Position numbers and translations under genes: made by a program. A model generated the notes under the pieces. That model did not search any database, was not told the origin of the DNA, and worked only from the letters and a program-made list of their open reading frames with translations. 64,000 nucleotides of DNA. Source: Oscillatoria sp. FACHB-1407 (GTDB lineage Bacteria > Cyanobacteriota > Cyanobacteriia > Elainellales > Elainellaceae). How positions within the stretch are numbered: the first letter of the stretch is position 1; each line of letters starts with the position of its first letter. The stretch covers positions 1-64,000 of the forward strand of contig NZ_JACJSA010000011.1 in NCBI RefSeq assembly GCF_014697545.1, in the 5' to 3' direction. This document shows positions 18,473 through 27,522 of this stretch, piece after piece.

Positions 18473-19201
18473 TTAATGGTTAACTGCAATGCTTGGTTTT
18501 GTAAGTCTTGCTGCTAGCTCAGCACGAGATGAAATCTCTAGTTTACGAAACATTCGCTTTAAGGCTTGCTTCACAGAATGTTCAGTAATCCATAAAGCAG
18601 TGCCAATCTGGGCATTCGTGAGTCCTTGAGCAACCAAATCAGCAATTTGCCTTTCCCGTGGAGTCAAGCGATTTTCTATGGGAGAGGTTGCGCGATCGCG
18701 ATTTAAGTGAATAACCGACTGCGCCCCTTGCAGTATCTGCGAAGCAGCACGCAATTCCGCCAACCGCGTCGATAGATGCAGACAGAGAGCGCTCAGGTCT
18801 GCCAGATTCTCTGCATTAAAGGGAGGTGAATCTTGATGGCGGGTAAAGCCGATTCCACCAACCAGTTGACTGCGGCTGATAATTGGACCCAACATGACAT
18901 GTCCATGATCAGGACGAGGGCAAATCGTTTGCCACATTCCATGAGGCAAAATCATTTCCTCATGGACGACAGCATGTCGTTGAATCAGATAGCGCAGTAT
19001 AGGATTGTAGTCTACAGATAGCGCTAATTTCAGCATTCCTGGTGTGTTTGCATCAACTATAGGAAACTGGTCGAGAAAGCTCAATCCCCAGCGAGTTGCT
19101 GCAAAATATTCACCCAATATCGCCATAATTGGCTGTTTCAACTCCGTTTCGTCCTGTGCTTGGGCGATCGCTTGAAACAAAGCCTGTAAGGAATTTGTCA
19201 T
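18473..19201 (-). CDS. LuxR-type regulator with GAF-like N-terminal domain
   Basis: 242 residues from the ATG at 19201, chosen because GGAG lies nine bases upstream; the frame is open 45 codons further but that extension lacks protein-like character. The N-terminal part resembles a GAF/autoinducer-type sensor (YFAATRWGLSFLDQF, SRSQLVGGIGFTRH). The C-terminal LuxR helix-turn-helix is clear: LTPRERQIADLVAQGLTNAQ, then HSVKQALKRMFRKLEISSRA. There is no receiver aspartate, so it is not a classical response regulator. Its target is unknown; the upstream gap carries a long hairpin at 19410-19460. Confidence 0.85.
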   Translation of the reverse strand: MTNSLQALFQAIAQAQDETELKQPIMAILGEYFAATRWGLSFLDQFPIVDANTPGMLKLALSVDYNPILRYLIQRHAVVHEEMILPHGMWQTICPRPDHGHVMLGPIISRSQLVGGIGFTRHQDSPPFNAENLADLSALCLHLSTRLAELRAASQILQGAQSVIHLNRDRATSPIENRLTPRERQIADLVAQGLTNAQIGTALWITEHSVKQALKRMFRKLEISSRAELAARLTKPSIAVNH

Positions 19202-19409
19202 GGTGGTTTGCTCCATCCTGATCGTAACGATGCGTTGAACGACAGAATTTGTCAAGTGACAACCTGTCAAAGGAGAGCAAGGAGTTAAGACAGAACAGCA
19301 AAGTGTACTCGATCGAGGTCTATCCAACAGTAGCAAGGCGTTTTTACTCTTAGTTTATGTGATGAGCGATTTCGTGAAAAATTCCTCCCCTAGCACCTCC
19401 CCGATATGA

Positions 19410-19460
19410 AGAGGCGAACCTTGGTCTCCTTTCCTGGAAAGAAGACCGAGGTTCGCCTCT
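19410..19460. repeat. Long near-perfect hairpin between divergent genes
   Basis: AGAGGCGAACC (19410-19420) pairs with GGTTCGCCTCT (19450-19460), and the inner parts TTGGTCTCCTTTC and GAAAGAAGACCGA continue the helix. This gives a stem of about 24 pairs with one G-T pair and one mismatch around a three-base loop. It lies between a LuxR-type gene (minus) and a membrane-protein gene (plus), so it terminates neither. It could be a small mobile palindrome or a regulatory RNA structure. The rest of 19202-19543 shows nothing further. Confidence 0.75.
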
Positions 19461-19543
19461 AGAAAAGTTGCACACCACGCTAGTTTTGTTTCATCTAATA
19501 TCATCGACAAACTGAGACTTTATAACCAACAAGGTAGATTTGT

Positions 19544-19978
19544 ATGATTGACTTCGCAACTGCTTCTTATCTATGGATCGCTATTGTTAAGGCTGTGCTT
19601 GTGGCGCTCATCTCTATTGTTTCAGCTTCATGTATGAAGGAGCCAGGGCGGCAAAAGCTCATGGCGATTGTACTGGGTTTGGCTGCGGGTGTTTATTTAG
19701 ATGGAGGGTTCGTATTCTGGGAGTTTCCCTTTGCTATTGCAGTTGTGGTGTGTGCCTACAAAGGATTGCACTGGTATCCTGCTATTGGTATAGGCTGGCT
19801 TCTCCATACAGGTTGGGATATTCTCCACCATGCGGCACATAAGCCGCTGATTGGTTTCTTGCCTACCTCATCGCTTGAATGTGCCATCACGGATGCAATT
19901 CTTGCGGCATGGCTTTTTGCAAGTGCGCCTGACGTAAGAGAGTGGTTATGGAAACGCACGAGTGAAATAGTGGAGTGA
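19544..19978 (+). CDS. Small integral membrane protein, DUF6010-like
   Basis: 144 residues with about four hydrophobic segments. The distinctive motif is GWLLHTGWDILHHAAHKPLI, with histidines flanking a membrane helix, followed by LECAITDAILAAWLF. This pattern resembles the DUF6010 family of uncharacterised membrane proteins; I recall the family, not a function. It is monocistronic, with no close neighbour in the same direction before the insertion sequences. Confidence 0.65.
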   Translation: MIDFATASYLWIAIVKAVLVALISIVSASCMKEPGRQKLMAIVLGLAAGVYLDGGFVFWEFPFAIAVVVCAYKGLHWYPAIGIGWLLHTGWDILHHAAHKPLIGFLPTSSLECAITDAILAAWLFASAPDVREWLWKRTSEIVE

Positions 19979-20214
19979 AAAGTTTTTACGCCCCGCCACT
20001 TAATCCCGTTGCCTTTGATCAAGGTTTATGTAGAGTTATCTACTCTTGATCCAATCGTATTGTCATCAAATATCAATCAGCCTTATTATGCAACTCTTCT
20101 CAAATCCATCAGTTATTTCTCCCGCCATCACTCAAACAACAATAATCAAAGTCAGCGGAATGGGTAGTCCTAAAGATGTAAGGATAAGGAAGATGAAGAT
20201 AGCTTAATTGCTTT

Positions 20215-20840
20215 ATGTCAACTGCTCCGCTTGTTTGTCCTACCTGCAACTCTACTCATGTTGTCAGGAATGGCAAAATTCATAACGGTAAACAGAATTT
20301 TAAGTGCCGTGAATGCAGTAGGCAGTTTGTGCAAGACCCGCAAAACAAAATCATTGACCAAGCCACTAAAACTCTGATTGATAAACTGCTGTTGGAGAAG
20401 ATTCCCTTAGCTGGCATTGCCAGAGTCGTTGATGGTTCAGAGCCTTGGCTCCAGAGTTACGTCAATGAAAAATATCAGAATGTGCTCCAACAGGTAAACG
20501 TACGGGTTAAAAAAAGGGCGCTTAACCATCCAGTACGGTGGGATGTGGTCGTTTGTGGACAGCAAAGACAACAAGCAGTGGATTTAGTTGGTATTAGATG
20601 TCGAAACGCGAGAACTCGTCGGGGTATACATAGGTGATCGCAGTCAAGAAGGTGCCCAAGAATTATGGGAGGCACTACCAGCCGTATATCGACAGCCTGG
20701 GTTGCTTACACCGATTTTTGGTCTGCCTAGGATGAGATCTTTACCGAGCGAGCGACATCACAGTGTGGGTAAAGACATCTGCAAAACCAGTTATATTGAG
20801 CGGTTTAACTGCACGCTGCGCCAACGAGGGAGACTGATCA
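20215..20840 (+). pseudogene. IS1-like transposase (InsA/InsB), frameshifted and interrupted
   Basis: The first 100 residues are an intact InsA-type zinc-ribbon and helix-turn-helix protein (CPTCNSTHVVRNG, FKCRECSRQF). At about 20535 the InsB reading shifts to the next frame: MWSFVDSKDNKQWI, an in-frame TAG where tryptophan is expected, then LVLDVETRELVGVYIGDRSQ. InsB ends at ERFNCTLRQRGRLI, where an IS256-like element begins. A scrap of the same gene (AAAACGCTCTCGTT, coding KTLS) resumes after that element at 22171. Three lesions make the element dead. The 236 bases before it hold no gene. Confidence 0.85.
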
Positions 20841-22169
20841 GGATTTTGTGTAAGCGGTCTAAAATCCCAGTAATTCAGGAGACCGCATCATGGTACGCAA
20901 GAAGAAAGAAGCCAATCGCGTTGATGAAATGCTCGATGAGCTGTTAGCCGACTGCCAAACCCCAGAGGATATTCTGGGCGAATCGGGTTTACTCAAACAA
21001 TTGAGCAAACGCCTGATTGAACGCGCTTTGGCAGGAGAGTTGAACCACCTCAAAGGCGAACAGGCGGTCGAGCTTGATGAACCGAACTCAGAGAGCCTGC
21101 TACAGGGCAATAGCCGCAATGGCTATTCGAAAAAGACGGTGCAGTCAAACCAGGGGGAGATAGACTTGGCGATCCAACGCGACCGCCAGGGTGAGTTTGA
21201 GCCCGTCTTAGTGCCCAAGCACCAACGCCGATTGGCTGGACTTGATGAGAAGATTCTGCTGCTGTATGCACGGGGGTTTGAGTATGCGAGACATCAGTGC
21301 CAGTTGGAAGATCTCTATGGGGTAAATATCTCAGCCTCCCTCATCAGCGAAATCACCAATAGCGTCAGCGACGAAGTGAAAGCCTGGCAGATGCGTCCTT
21401 TGGACGAGGTGTACCCGATTCTTTACCTCGATGCCCTGAACATCAACATCAAGGTTTCTGGGCGCGTCAGCAAACGAGCTGTGTACGTGGTTTTGGGCAT
21501 CAACCGCGAGGGGAACAAAGAACTTTTGGGGTTGTGGATTGGAGAAGCCGAATCAGAGGGAGCCAAGTTCTGGTTGAAAGTGCTGACGGATTTGAAAAAC
21601 CCAGGGTTAAAGGACATTTTGATTGCCTGCTGCAATGGGCTCGTCGGATTTCCCCAGGCGATCGAGACGCTGTATCCCAAAACCCATGCGCAACTGTGTA
21701 TCGTGCATCTAATTCGTAACTGTTTGCGCTACGTTCCCTGAAAGGATGCGAAAGCGGTAGCGGCAGACCTCAAGCCAATTTATCAAGCCGCTACCCTTGA
21801 GGCAGCAGAAGCAGCCCTCGATGCGTTTGCTGCCAAGTGGGATCACCTCTATCCAGCGATTAGCCAGATTTGGATTCGGCATTGGGAGAACATTAATTCC
21901 CATTTTTGAGTATCTGATGGATATTCGCAGAGTCATCTACACGACGAATGCGATTGAGTCGCTCAATCGCTCGTTACGCAAGGTGATTAAGACCAAAGAG
22001 GTGTTTCCAGATAAAGAGCCCGTGCTCAAGTTGATGTATTTAGCAATGAACAATATTGCCAAGCGATGGAACCGACCGATTCAAAATTGGAAGGCAGCGT
22101 TGTCACATTTTGCTATCCTATTTCCAGGACGCTTCAACTATTGACGATCTCAAGGCTTACACAAAAATC
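20841..22169 (+). mobile_element. IS256/Mutator-like insertion sequence nested in the IS1-like element
   Basis: The left end GGATTTTGTGTAAGCG (20841-20856) and the inverted right end GGCTTACACAAAAATC (22154-22169) match over about 14 of 16 positions and bound a 1.33-kb element. InsB coding sequence of the IS1-like gene stops at the left end and resumes at the right end, so this element inserted into the other. A target duplication is not certain; only ATCA recurs at both borders. Confidence 0.8.
20890..22144 (+). pseudogene. IS256-family transposase, three disabling lesions
   Basis: The first frame (20890-21741, 283 residues) gives a typical Mutator/IS256 N-terminal region and half of the catalytic core: IERALAGELNHLKGEQ, the first catalytic aspartate in YLDALNINIKV, and HLIRNCLRYV. 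It stops at TGA (21739-21741), where homologues have tryptophan (SWKDRKAV). The same frame then resumes with KDAKAVAADLKPIYQAA, shifts at about 21893, and the second open part (21797-22144) carries FEYLMDIRRVIYTTNAIESL. The second catalytic residue, normally Asp in C-D-G-L-x-G-F, is Asn here (CCNGLVGF). Nonsense, frameshift and active-site loss make it inactive. Confidence 0.88.
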
Positions 22170-22323
22170 AAAACGCTCTCGTTAAGGAGAAGAACTTGAC
22201 TTCTTAGTAAACCCTTTCAAGCTTAAGACTAGCGACAGAAGCAAGATAGCTAACTAATCTGTTACTCAGGCTCGATTCAAGGCGATGCTAAATTGAGCTT
22301 ATCCATTACTAGAATGAGTTGTC

Positions 22324-22872
22324 ATGACAGAACTGATCGATACCAATCTGAGTTCACGATCTAATTCGCGGTCGTTGGAGTCTCTACGCTTTTGCCAGCC
22401 GCACCGTCGATCAGCAAAAGCTGCTGGTGCTGCTAGCGGCATCTCGCTGGGCAACGTCTTCCTTCAACGAGTAACCCTGGTCCTTTCACATTGCCACTCA
22501 GGAGACGCTAGCTGAGTACAGCCGCTTACTCAATTGTTTAGCGGAATCAATCAAACCTGGGCGCAAAATGCTCCTGTTCTAATGCTGTCGAGCACCAAAC
22601 TGCAATCTCATCACAACGGACAACCAAATCGCCGCACTTTTCATGATGTTGGTGCGGCAGTTTGTAATTTCACCATGCAAGCACTCGTTTTAGATTTGTT
22701 TCTGCATCAATGGCAGGATTCGATGCAGACAAAGCGCGACCCCCATTTCAAATTCCGCCTGATTATGAACCTGTTGCAACGATCGCAATCGGCGATCTCG
22801 GCAACTTTCAAACCCTTCCTGAGAAGTTGCAGCAGCAAGAATCTACCCCTAGAACTTGTAAAGAAAACTGGT
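22324..22872 (+). pseudogene. Nitroreductase-family protein, multiply frameshifted
   Basis: Family-like segments appear in several frames in order: a start MTELIDTNLSSR; then LYAFASRTVDQQKLLVLLAA and SRWATSSFNE; a TAA where the family has Gln; then PWSFHIATQETLAEYSRLLN. Next, in another frame, come TWAQNAPVLML and FHDVGAAVCNFTMQALVLDL, and in a third frame MAGFDADKA and PPDYEPVATIAIGDLG. Together they rebuild a roughly 190-residue FMN nitroreductase. At least three frameshifts and one stop codon are needed. It lies just upstream of the AraC gene at 22891. The 150 bases before it (22170-22323) hold only the IS1 scrap. Confidence 0.8.
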
Positions 22873-22890
22873 TGAGTTGTTGGAGAGTCT

Positions 22891-23787
22891 ATGAATAGAG
22901 CAAAACCTATCACTGTTAACGCGGCTCACGACGAATCGGTTTTAAAGGTGCTTCCAGGGCTGCCAGTTCTTTCGAGTCAAGCTGCCTCATGGAACGGAAT
23001 TCAACTGGCGCATCAGCATTTTCTCGCTGCCTTTGAAACACCTGAACATTGTTTTCCTCAACACTTCATCACCATTCATCTGAATCACGCTCCCATTGAG
23101 AAGGAGCGAATGGTCAATGGAGAGTTCCAATGCGATCGCTTTAGAGCAGGTGATATTTGCTTGACTCCCGCAACTGCGCCTGTGTCAGTTCGCTTACAAG
23201 ATGCTTGTGAAATTCTTCAACTGTATCTTGAGCCTGCGTTAGTGGTTCGATTGATGGCTGATGTGGCAAACATGGATGGTTTGGAATTGGTGCCGCAGTT
23301 TAAGTTAAATGATCCACTCATTTATCAGATTGGCATTACACTGAAAACGAAGCTGGAGACAACTGGAGTATGGGATCGCCTCTACACCGAGGCAATGGCG
23401 ATGGCAATCTCGGCGCAATTAATCCAGCATTACTCGATACAACCTCTCAAGGTTCGTCACTACAGCGATGGATTGTCGCAAGCACGACTTCAGCAGGCGA
23501 TCGAATACATTCATGCATATGCCGCAGAGAATCCCAGCGTTACTGAAATCGCTCAACGGGTTAGGATGAGTCCTTTTTACTTCAGTCGGTTGTTCAAGCA
23601 ATCGACCGGACTCACACCGCATCAATATCTGATTCAATGTCGGGTTGAGCAAGCAAAACAGCTCTTAAAAACCACCAATTTGTCGATCTCGACTGTTGCC
23701 ACTCAAGTTGGTTTTGTCGATCAAAGTCACCTGACTCGCCATTTCAAACGCCAAGTTGGGGTGCCGCCCAGTCAGTTTCGTGCTTAG
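22891..23787 (+). CDS. AraC-family transcriptional regulator
   Basis: 298 residues. The sensing region includes WNGIQLAHQHFLAAFETPEH and FRAGDICLTPATAPVS; the C-terminal pair of helix-turn-helix motifs includes TEIAQRVRMSPFYFSRLFK and ISTVATQVGFVDQSHLTRHF, ending GVPPSQFRA. It aligns along its length with the regulator at 17337-18281, so the two are paralogues. ATG at 22891 follows GGAG by about six bases. It sits upstream of the isochorismatase-family gene in the same direction (121 bases) and downstream of a dead nitroreductase, so those are its likely targets. Confidence 0.92.
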   Translation: MNRAKPITVNAAHDESVLKVLPGLPVLSSQAASWNGIQLAHQHFLAAFETPEHCFPQHFITIHLNHAPIEKERMVNGEFQCDRFRAGDICLTPATAPVSVRLQDACEILQLYLEPALVVRLMADVANMDGLELVPQFKLNDPLIYQIGITLKTKLETTGVWDRLYTEAMAMAISAQLIQHYSIQPLKVRHYSDGLSQARLQQAIEYIHAYAAENPSVTEIAQRVRMSPFYFSRLFKQSTGLTPHQYLIQCRVEQAKQLLKTTNLSISTVATQVGFVDQSHLTRHFKRQVGVPPSQFRA

Positions 23788-23908
23788 GGCAAAATTATAC
23801 CAACACATGGCAGGATTATCCAATACAACCGGGTGGAATTCAGCCTACAATTTGCAAGTCTTATGGTTTCGCTTTATCCAAGAATCAAACAATTTTGGAG
23901 TAACAATT

Positions 23909-24568
23909 ATGAGCAGCGCCACCACTCCTAGCACCAACATTCACACGCCATATCCCAATCGCCTCAATGTTGACAATGCAGCCATGCTGCTGATTGACCA
24001 TCAAGAAGGCTTTTTTGGCGGCATCAAGTCAATCGATACGGCTGAGTTGCGAAATAACATCATTGCGCTGGGAAAACTGGCGAAGGTTCTCAATCTGCCC
24101 ACCGTGCTAACCAGCAGCTTTGCTCAGGGCATCAATGGCTCAATCATTCCCGAATTGCTGGGGTTGTTTCCCGATTTACCTATCATCAACCGTCATCTAG
24201 TCAATGCTTGGGCTGACCCCGACTACGTTGCGGCAGTCAAAGCGACCGGACGCAAAAAACTGATTATGTCTGCTTTGACAACCGATGTGTGCCTCGTCTT
24301 TCCGGCCATTGATGCTGCCAAAGAAGGGTTTGAGGTGTATGCTGTTCTTGATGCGTCGGGTGCTTGGAGCAAACGGGCTGAGGATGCCTGTGTGCTAAGG
24401 ATGAATAATGCAGGTGTAGTCATGACTACCTGGGTTTCAGTTGCAGCAGAACTGTTGCATGATCACCTAGGTCCATACAAACAAGCTGTTCAAGGTGTGT
24501 TTGATGAGCACCTGTTTGGTTACAGTGCTGAAGGCAAGGACACTGATGCAGTGTTGCAACCTGCTTAG
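23909..24568 (+). CDS. Isochorismatase-family (YcaC-like) cysteine hydrolase
   Basis: 219 residues from the ATG at 23909, selected because GGAG lies eight bases upstream; the frame is open further back but overlaps the AraC gene. The cysteine-hydrolase triad is visible: Asp in LLIDHQEGFFGG, Lys in GRKKLIMSAL, Cys in TTDVCLVFPAID. Relatives such as YcaC hydrolyse or bind small amide-type substrates; the true substrate is unknown. A decayed paralogue follows at 24774. Upstream AraC control is likely. Confidence 0.9.
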   Translation: MSSATTPSTNIHTPYPNRLNVDNAAMLLIDHQEGFFGGIKSIDTAELRNNIIALGKLAKVLNLPTVLTSSFAQGINGSIIPELLGLFPDLPIINRHLVNAWADPDYVAAVKATGRKKLIMSALTTDVCLVFPAIDAAKEGFEVYAVLDASGAWSKRAEDACVLRMNNAGVVMTTWVSVAAELLHDHLGPYKQAVQGVFDEHLFGYSAEGKDTDAVLQPA

Positions 24569-24773
24569 AGGTTTTTGGAAGGTATCAATCCTCCTTAGCT
24601 CTCCCTAACAAGGGTTTCTGTTAGCTTTTAGTGAAAACGGATGCGATTGCTAATTCAAACAGTGAAAATACTGATCAGGGTAAAAGGCCCCGACCACCAA
24701 AAGCTGACAAGAGCAAGGATGGCATTGATTGCTTGACTCAATCACCATTGGTTAATTACGATGCCAAGGCTAT

Positions 24774-25237
24774 ATGTGGCCCCAACTGCTAGAACTCTTC
24801 CCCGACCAAACCCCGATCGAACGCACCAGCATTAACTCCTGGGAAGACACTAAATTGGCAGAAGTCGAGCGCATCGGACGCAAGAAGTTGGTGATTGCGG
24901 CACTGTGGACAGAGGTGTGTCTGGTCTTTCCAGCGATTCAAGCGATCGAAGCGGGTTACGAAGTTTACTTCGTGGTTGATGCTTCTGGTGGCACATCTCA
25001 AGTCGCTCATGACATGGCAGTGCAGCGGTTGATTCAAGCGGGTGCTGTACTGTCACCTGGCAACAGGTGCTGCTAGAATACTAGCGCGATTGGGCACTTA
25101 AAGAGACCTATGATGTTGTGGTCGAAATCGTCAAGGAACACTCTGGCGCATACGGTGTGGATTTGGAGTATGCCTACACCATGGTGCAGGATGCGTCGCC
25201 TAGTAATACGAAAGTGGCTGCTTTAACTCATGCGTAA
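24774..25237 (+). pseudogene. Isochorismatase-family hydrolase, decayed paralogue
   Basis: The open part (24774-25076) reads PQLLELFPDQTPIERTSINS, then GRKKLVIAALWTEVCLVFPA with the lysine and cysteine of the family. The N-terminal third with the catalytic aspartate is absent. At about 25052 the frame shifts to VTWQQVLLEY, a TAG where Gln is expected, then RDWALKETYDVVVEIVKEHS and AYTMVQDA, ending at TAA 25235-25237. So it has a 5' truncation, one frameshift and one stop codon. The residue pattern differs from the intact neighbour, pointing to a distinct subfamily rather than a fresh tandem copy. The 205 bases upstream hold no gene. Confidence 0.85.
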
Positions 25238-25406
25238 TTGATCGTTTGCGCTGTCTCCGCTGAGCTTGCGATCGCCCTTTGCAACTTAGCGGAGGTAGAT
25301 ACTTTACACCTGACAGCATTCAATAAAACTATTTCACCGAGTTTAGATTGTTTTCTAATTTCTGAGGGTTCTTAGATAAATGGACGTAGCATCTACTTAC
25401 TAGCAG

Positions 25407-25439
25407 CACTCGCTGGTGGAGATTAGCTCAGAGCGAGTG
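25407..25439. repeat. 8-bp stem inverted repeat in an intergenic gap
   Basis: CACTCGCT (25407-25414) and AGCGAGTG (25432-25439) form a stem with a 17-base loop between the dead isochorismatase and the NERD gene stop. There is no T tract, so terminator function is weakly supported. Nothing else was seen in 25238-25495. Confidence 0.4.
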
Positions 25440-25495
25440 TAAAGCCGCTCTTTTAGCACTCGTCTCTCATAAACTAAATCAGTTTTCCTGTTTTC

Positions 25496-27415
25496 TCAAG
25501 CTGCCTTCAGTAAGGGGCGACCGCAAAGCAAATCCTCAATCTCTTTAGGAGATAGCTTATTTTTTCCTTGAGTGTAGCGATTACGCTCAGTTTCAATCTC
25601 TTCGATTATTTGAAGCAAATTATCTAAAGTTGTAATGCGATAGAACCCATCAATTTGACTGCTCACTTCACTAACATCTGCTCCCGTATCAAAAACTACA
25701 ATGCCATAAACCCAAATTTTTTCTTGAGCTCCAGATTGATCGAACTTGTCACGAACATTATCCACGTAACTATGCAATTGTTCATAGGGATTTCGTCTCC
25801 GCCCGCACTTAACTGGAATTTTGATACCTGATACCTTTTGCATAAACCATGCTGTTCGTTTGGCATCTCCTTCAGCTCGAATGTTCCCCTGATAACATTT
25901 CGCTTCGATTACAAAGACACAAGCACTTGCAATCACGATATGATCAGTGACTTGACGTGTATATTTACGACGGCTAACATCTAGTCCACCTAAGCTTCGC
26001 CACTGCCCCGACTGGTGCTGAGGAGTTGCCTTGAGATATTGCCCAACCAATTGCTCAAACTTGTTCATCGTTAGATCATCCTGCTCTTCTCTTGTTTCAG
26101 CAATCTTCTTTTCAAGAGCCTTGAGTTTCTGATCATCTTGTACCTTTTGGCGGCTCAGCTCAGCTAACGATTGCTCCATTGCAGACTGTTTTTGTTGAGC
26201 CTCAAGAATCTTCTGTTCTGCCTCTTGCAATTGTTTGCGAAGCATCTCTGCAAGGGTAGTAGTTTTCTGTTTTTCCTGTTGTTGTCGTGCCAATTCATCT
26301 TGCAGTTGTTTGCAACTATGGTCGTACTCCTCTAGCTTCTGCTGCGCTTGAGCTTGCTGCTCTACTAAAGCTTGGAGCCGCCTTTGCGCAGTCGCTAAAA
26401 CTTCTGCATCCCTTACCTCATTTTGCTTTTGCTGTTTAATAGCTCGCTCTAACTTTGTAATCGCAGCTTCTCGTCGTAAAATCTCATGCTGCAACTCACT
26501 CATCTTCTGATCGAAGAGATTGGTTGAACTCTTTAGAGCACGTTGATTTTCAACTTGAGTGATTGCAGCTTCTAATTCCTTAATCCGTTGGGTTTCACTT
26601 TTTTGATAGTTTGACAATTCCATCGCATATTGTTCTCGTTCTGCGATCAAAGTACTAATTTGGCTCAGTTTGCCTTGTAGTTGCTGCCGTAAGTTAACTA
26701 GTTCTCGCAGCATCCGGTCATTTTCTTGTTTTGTCTGTCGTTTTTGTAGCCACTTTTGAAACAGTAGCCACTCTACAGTACTCCAACATACCAAGCCACC
26801 GAGCAGAAAAACACTGAGCGTCAGGGCGTAATACTTGTTTGCTCCGCTGTCACTGAGGAGACTACCCGGAAGCTGCTTGAGCCAGCGGCTGTAAGCAGTT
26901 AAGAAGCTGGGGGGAATGCCACGAATATAGTAGACGCGACCGATCACACGCCCTAAATTGGTTCTTTCTGTTTTCTCCCACGTCAAATCGCGAGAGTTAT
27001 CAAACCCATGTTCCTGAAATAATGGAGGTGGATCTCTTAAAAGATCATAGGGGTAATTTTCCAAATCGACCGTTCGCAACGCTGTCCGCCAACTAAGCTG
27101 GGAGTTGGTCATGTAGATGATTTGCTGACCAGGGCACTCCCTTGCAGCGGCGGTGCAGTTAGTCACAACCATACCAAACAAACCATAGTTACTATCGAGA
27201 GTGCGTTGAATTTCTAAGGAATTGTTTTTTAGCAAGGCATAGGAGAGTTTTGTTGGCAGCATTGCTCCCAGCATATTAAAGTCCGTCGTCTGCACTCTGG
27301 CAATGGTTCCCTCCCAATAGCCTTTGTGGTTGCTATAGTTTGCAGCAGTTGCTATTCCAAAAGCGGATGAAGTAATTAACAGGAATCGCCCTATAGCGTT
27401 GAGAATGGATTTCAT
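25496..27415 (-). CDS. Membrane-anchored coiled-coil protein with C-terminal NERD (nuclease-related) domain
   Basis: 639 residues. Hydrophobic N-terminal segment (about 5-24, signal anchor or signal peptide), an unrecognised extracytoplasmic region to about 190, a transmembrane helix (about 196-218, ALTLSVFLLGGLVCWSTVEW), a long coiled coil (about 222-445, rich in Q, E, K) and a NERD domain (about 455-575). NERD signs are the core strand VFVIEAKCYQGNI with the E-x-K pair of restriction-endonuclease-like folds, and NPYEQLHSYVDNVRD. The NERD part would face the cytoplasm. A sensor outside, a coiled coil and a nuclease-like domain inside suggest a stress- or phage-responsive effector, which is inference. 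It has no operon partner. ATG at 27415; weak ribosome-binding site. Confidence 0.82.
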   Translation of the reverse strand: MKSILNAIGRFLLITSSAFGIATAANYSNHKGYWEGTIARVQTTDFNMLGAMLPTKLSYALLKNNSLEIQRTLDSNYGLFGMVVTNCTAAARECPGQQIIYMTNSQLSWRTALRTVDLENYPYDLLRDPPPLFQEHGFDNSRDLTWEKTERTNLGRVIGRVYYIRGIPPSFLTAYSRWLKQLPGSLLSDSGANKYYALTLSVFLLGGLVCWSTVEWLLFQKWLQKRQTKQENDRMLRELVNLRQQLQGKLSQISTLIAEREQYAMELSNYQKSETQRIKELEAAITQVENQRALKSSTNLFDQKMSELQHEILRREAAITKLERAIKQQKQNEVRDAEVLATAQRRLQALVEQQAQAQQKLEEYDHSCKQLQDELARQQQEKQKTTTLAEMLRKQLQEAEQKILEAQQKQSAMEQSLAELSRQKVQDDQKLKALEKKIAETREEQDDLTMNKFEQLVGQYLKATPQHQSGQWRSLGGLDVSRRKYTRQVTDHIVIASACVFVIEAKCYQGNIRAEGDAKRTAWFMQKVSGIKIPVKCGRRRNPYEQLHSYVDNVRDKFDQSGAQEKIWVYGIVVFDTGADVSEVSSQIDGFYRITTLDNLLQIIEEIETERNRYTQGKNKLSPKEIEDLLCGRPLLKAA

Positions 27416-27522
27416 AACTTAGGTGATTAGATCGAGTAGCGTGGAATAAGGCAGCAGTCCTTGCAGCATTGAGTTCTAGAACAGTTTGGAAATTCTCCAA
27501 GCTGAATAACTAGAAGCATCGC

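Noticed and set aside
18473-19336. Longer LuxR-type protein starting at 19336
   Set aside because: The extra 45 residues (LLLDRPRSSTLCCSVLTPCS) do not look like the family, whereas the ATG at 19201 has GGAG at proper spacing.
25407-25439. Terminator of the NERD gene
   Set aside because: The eight-pair stem has a long 17-base loop and no U tract, so I list it only as an inverted repeat.
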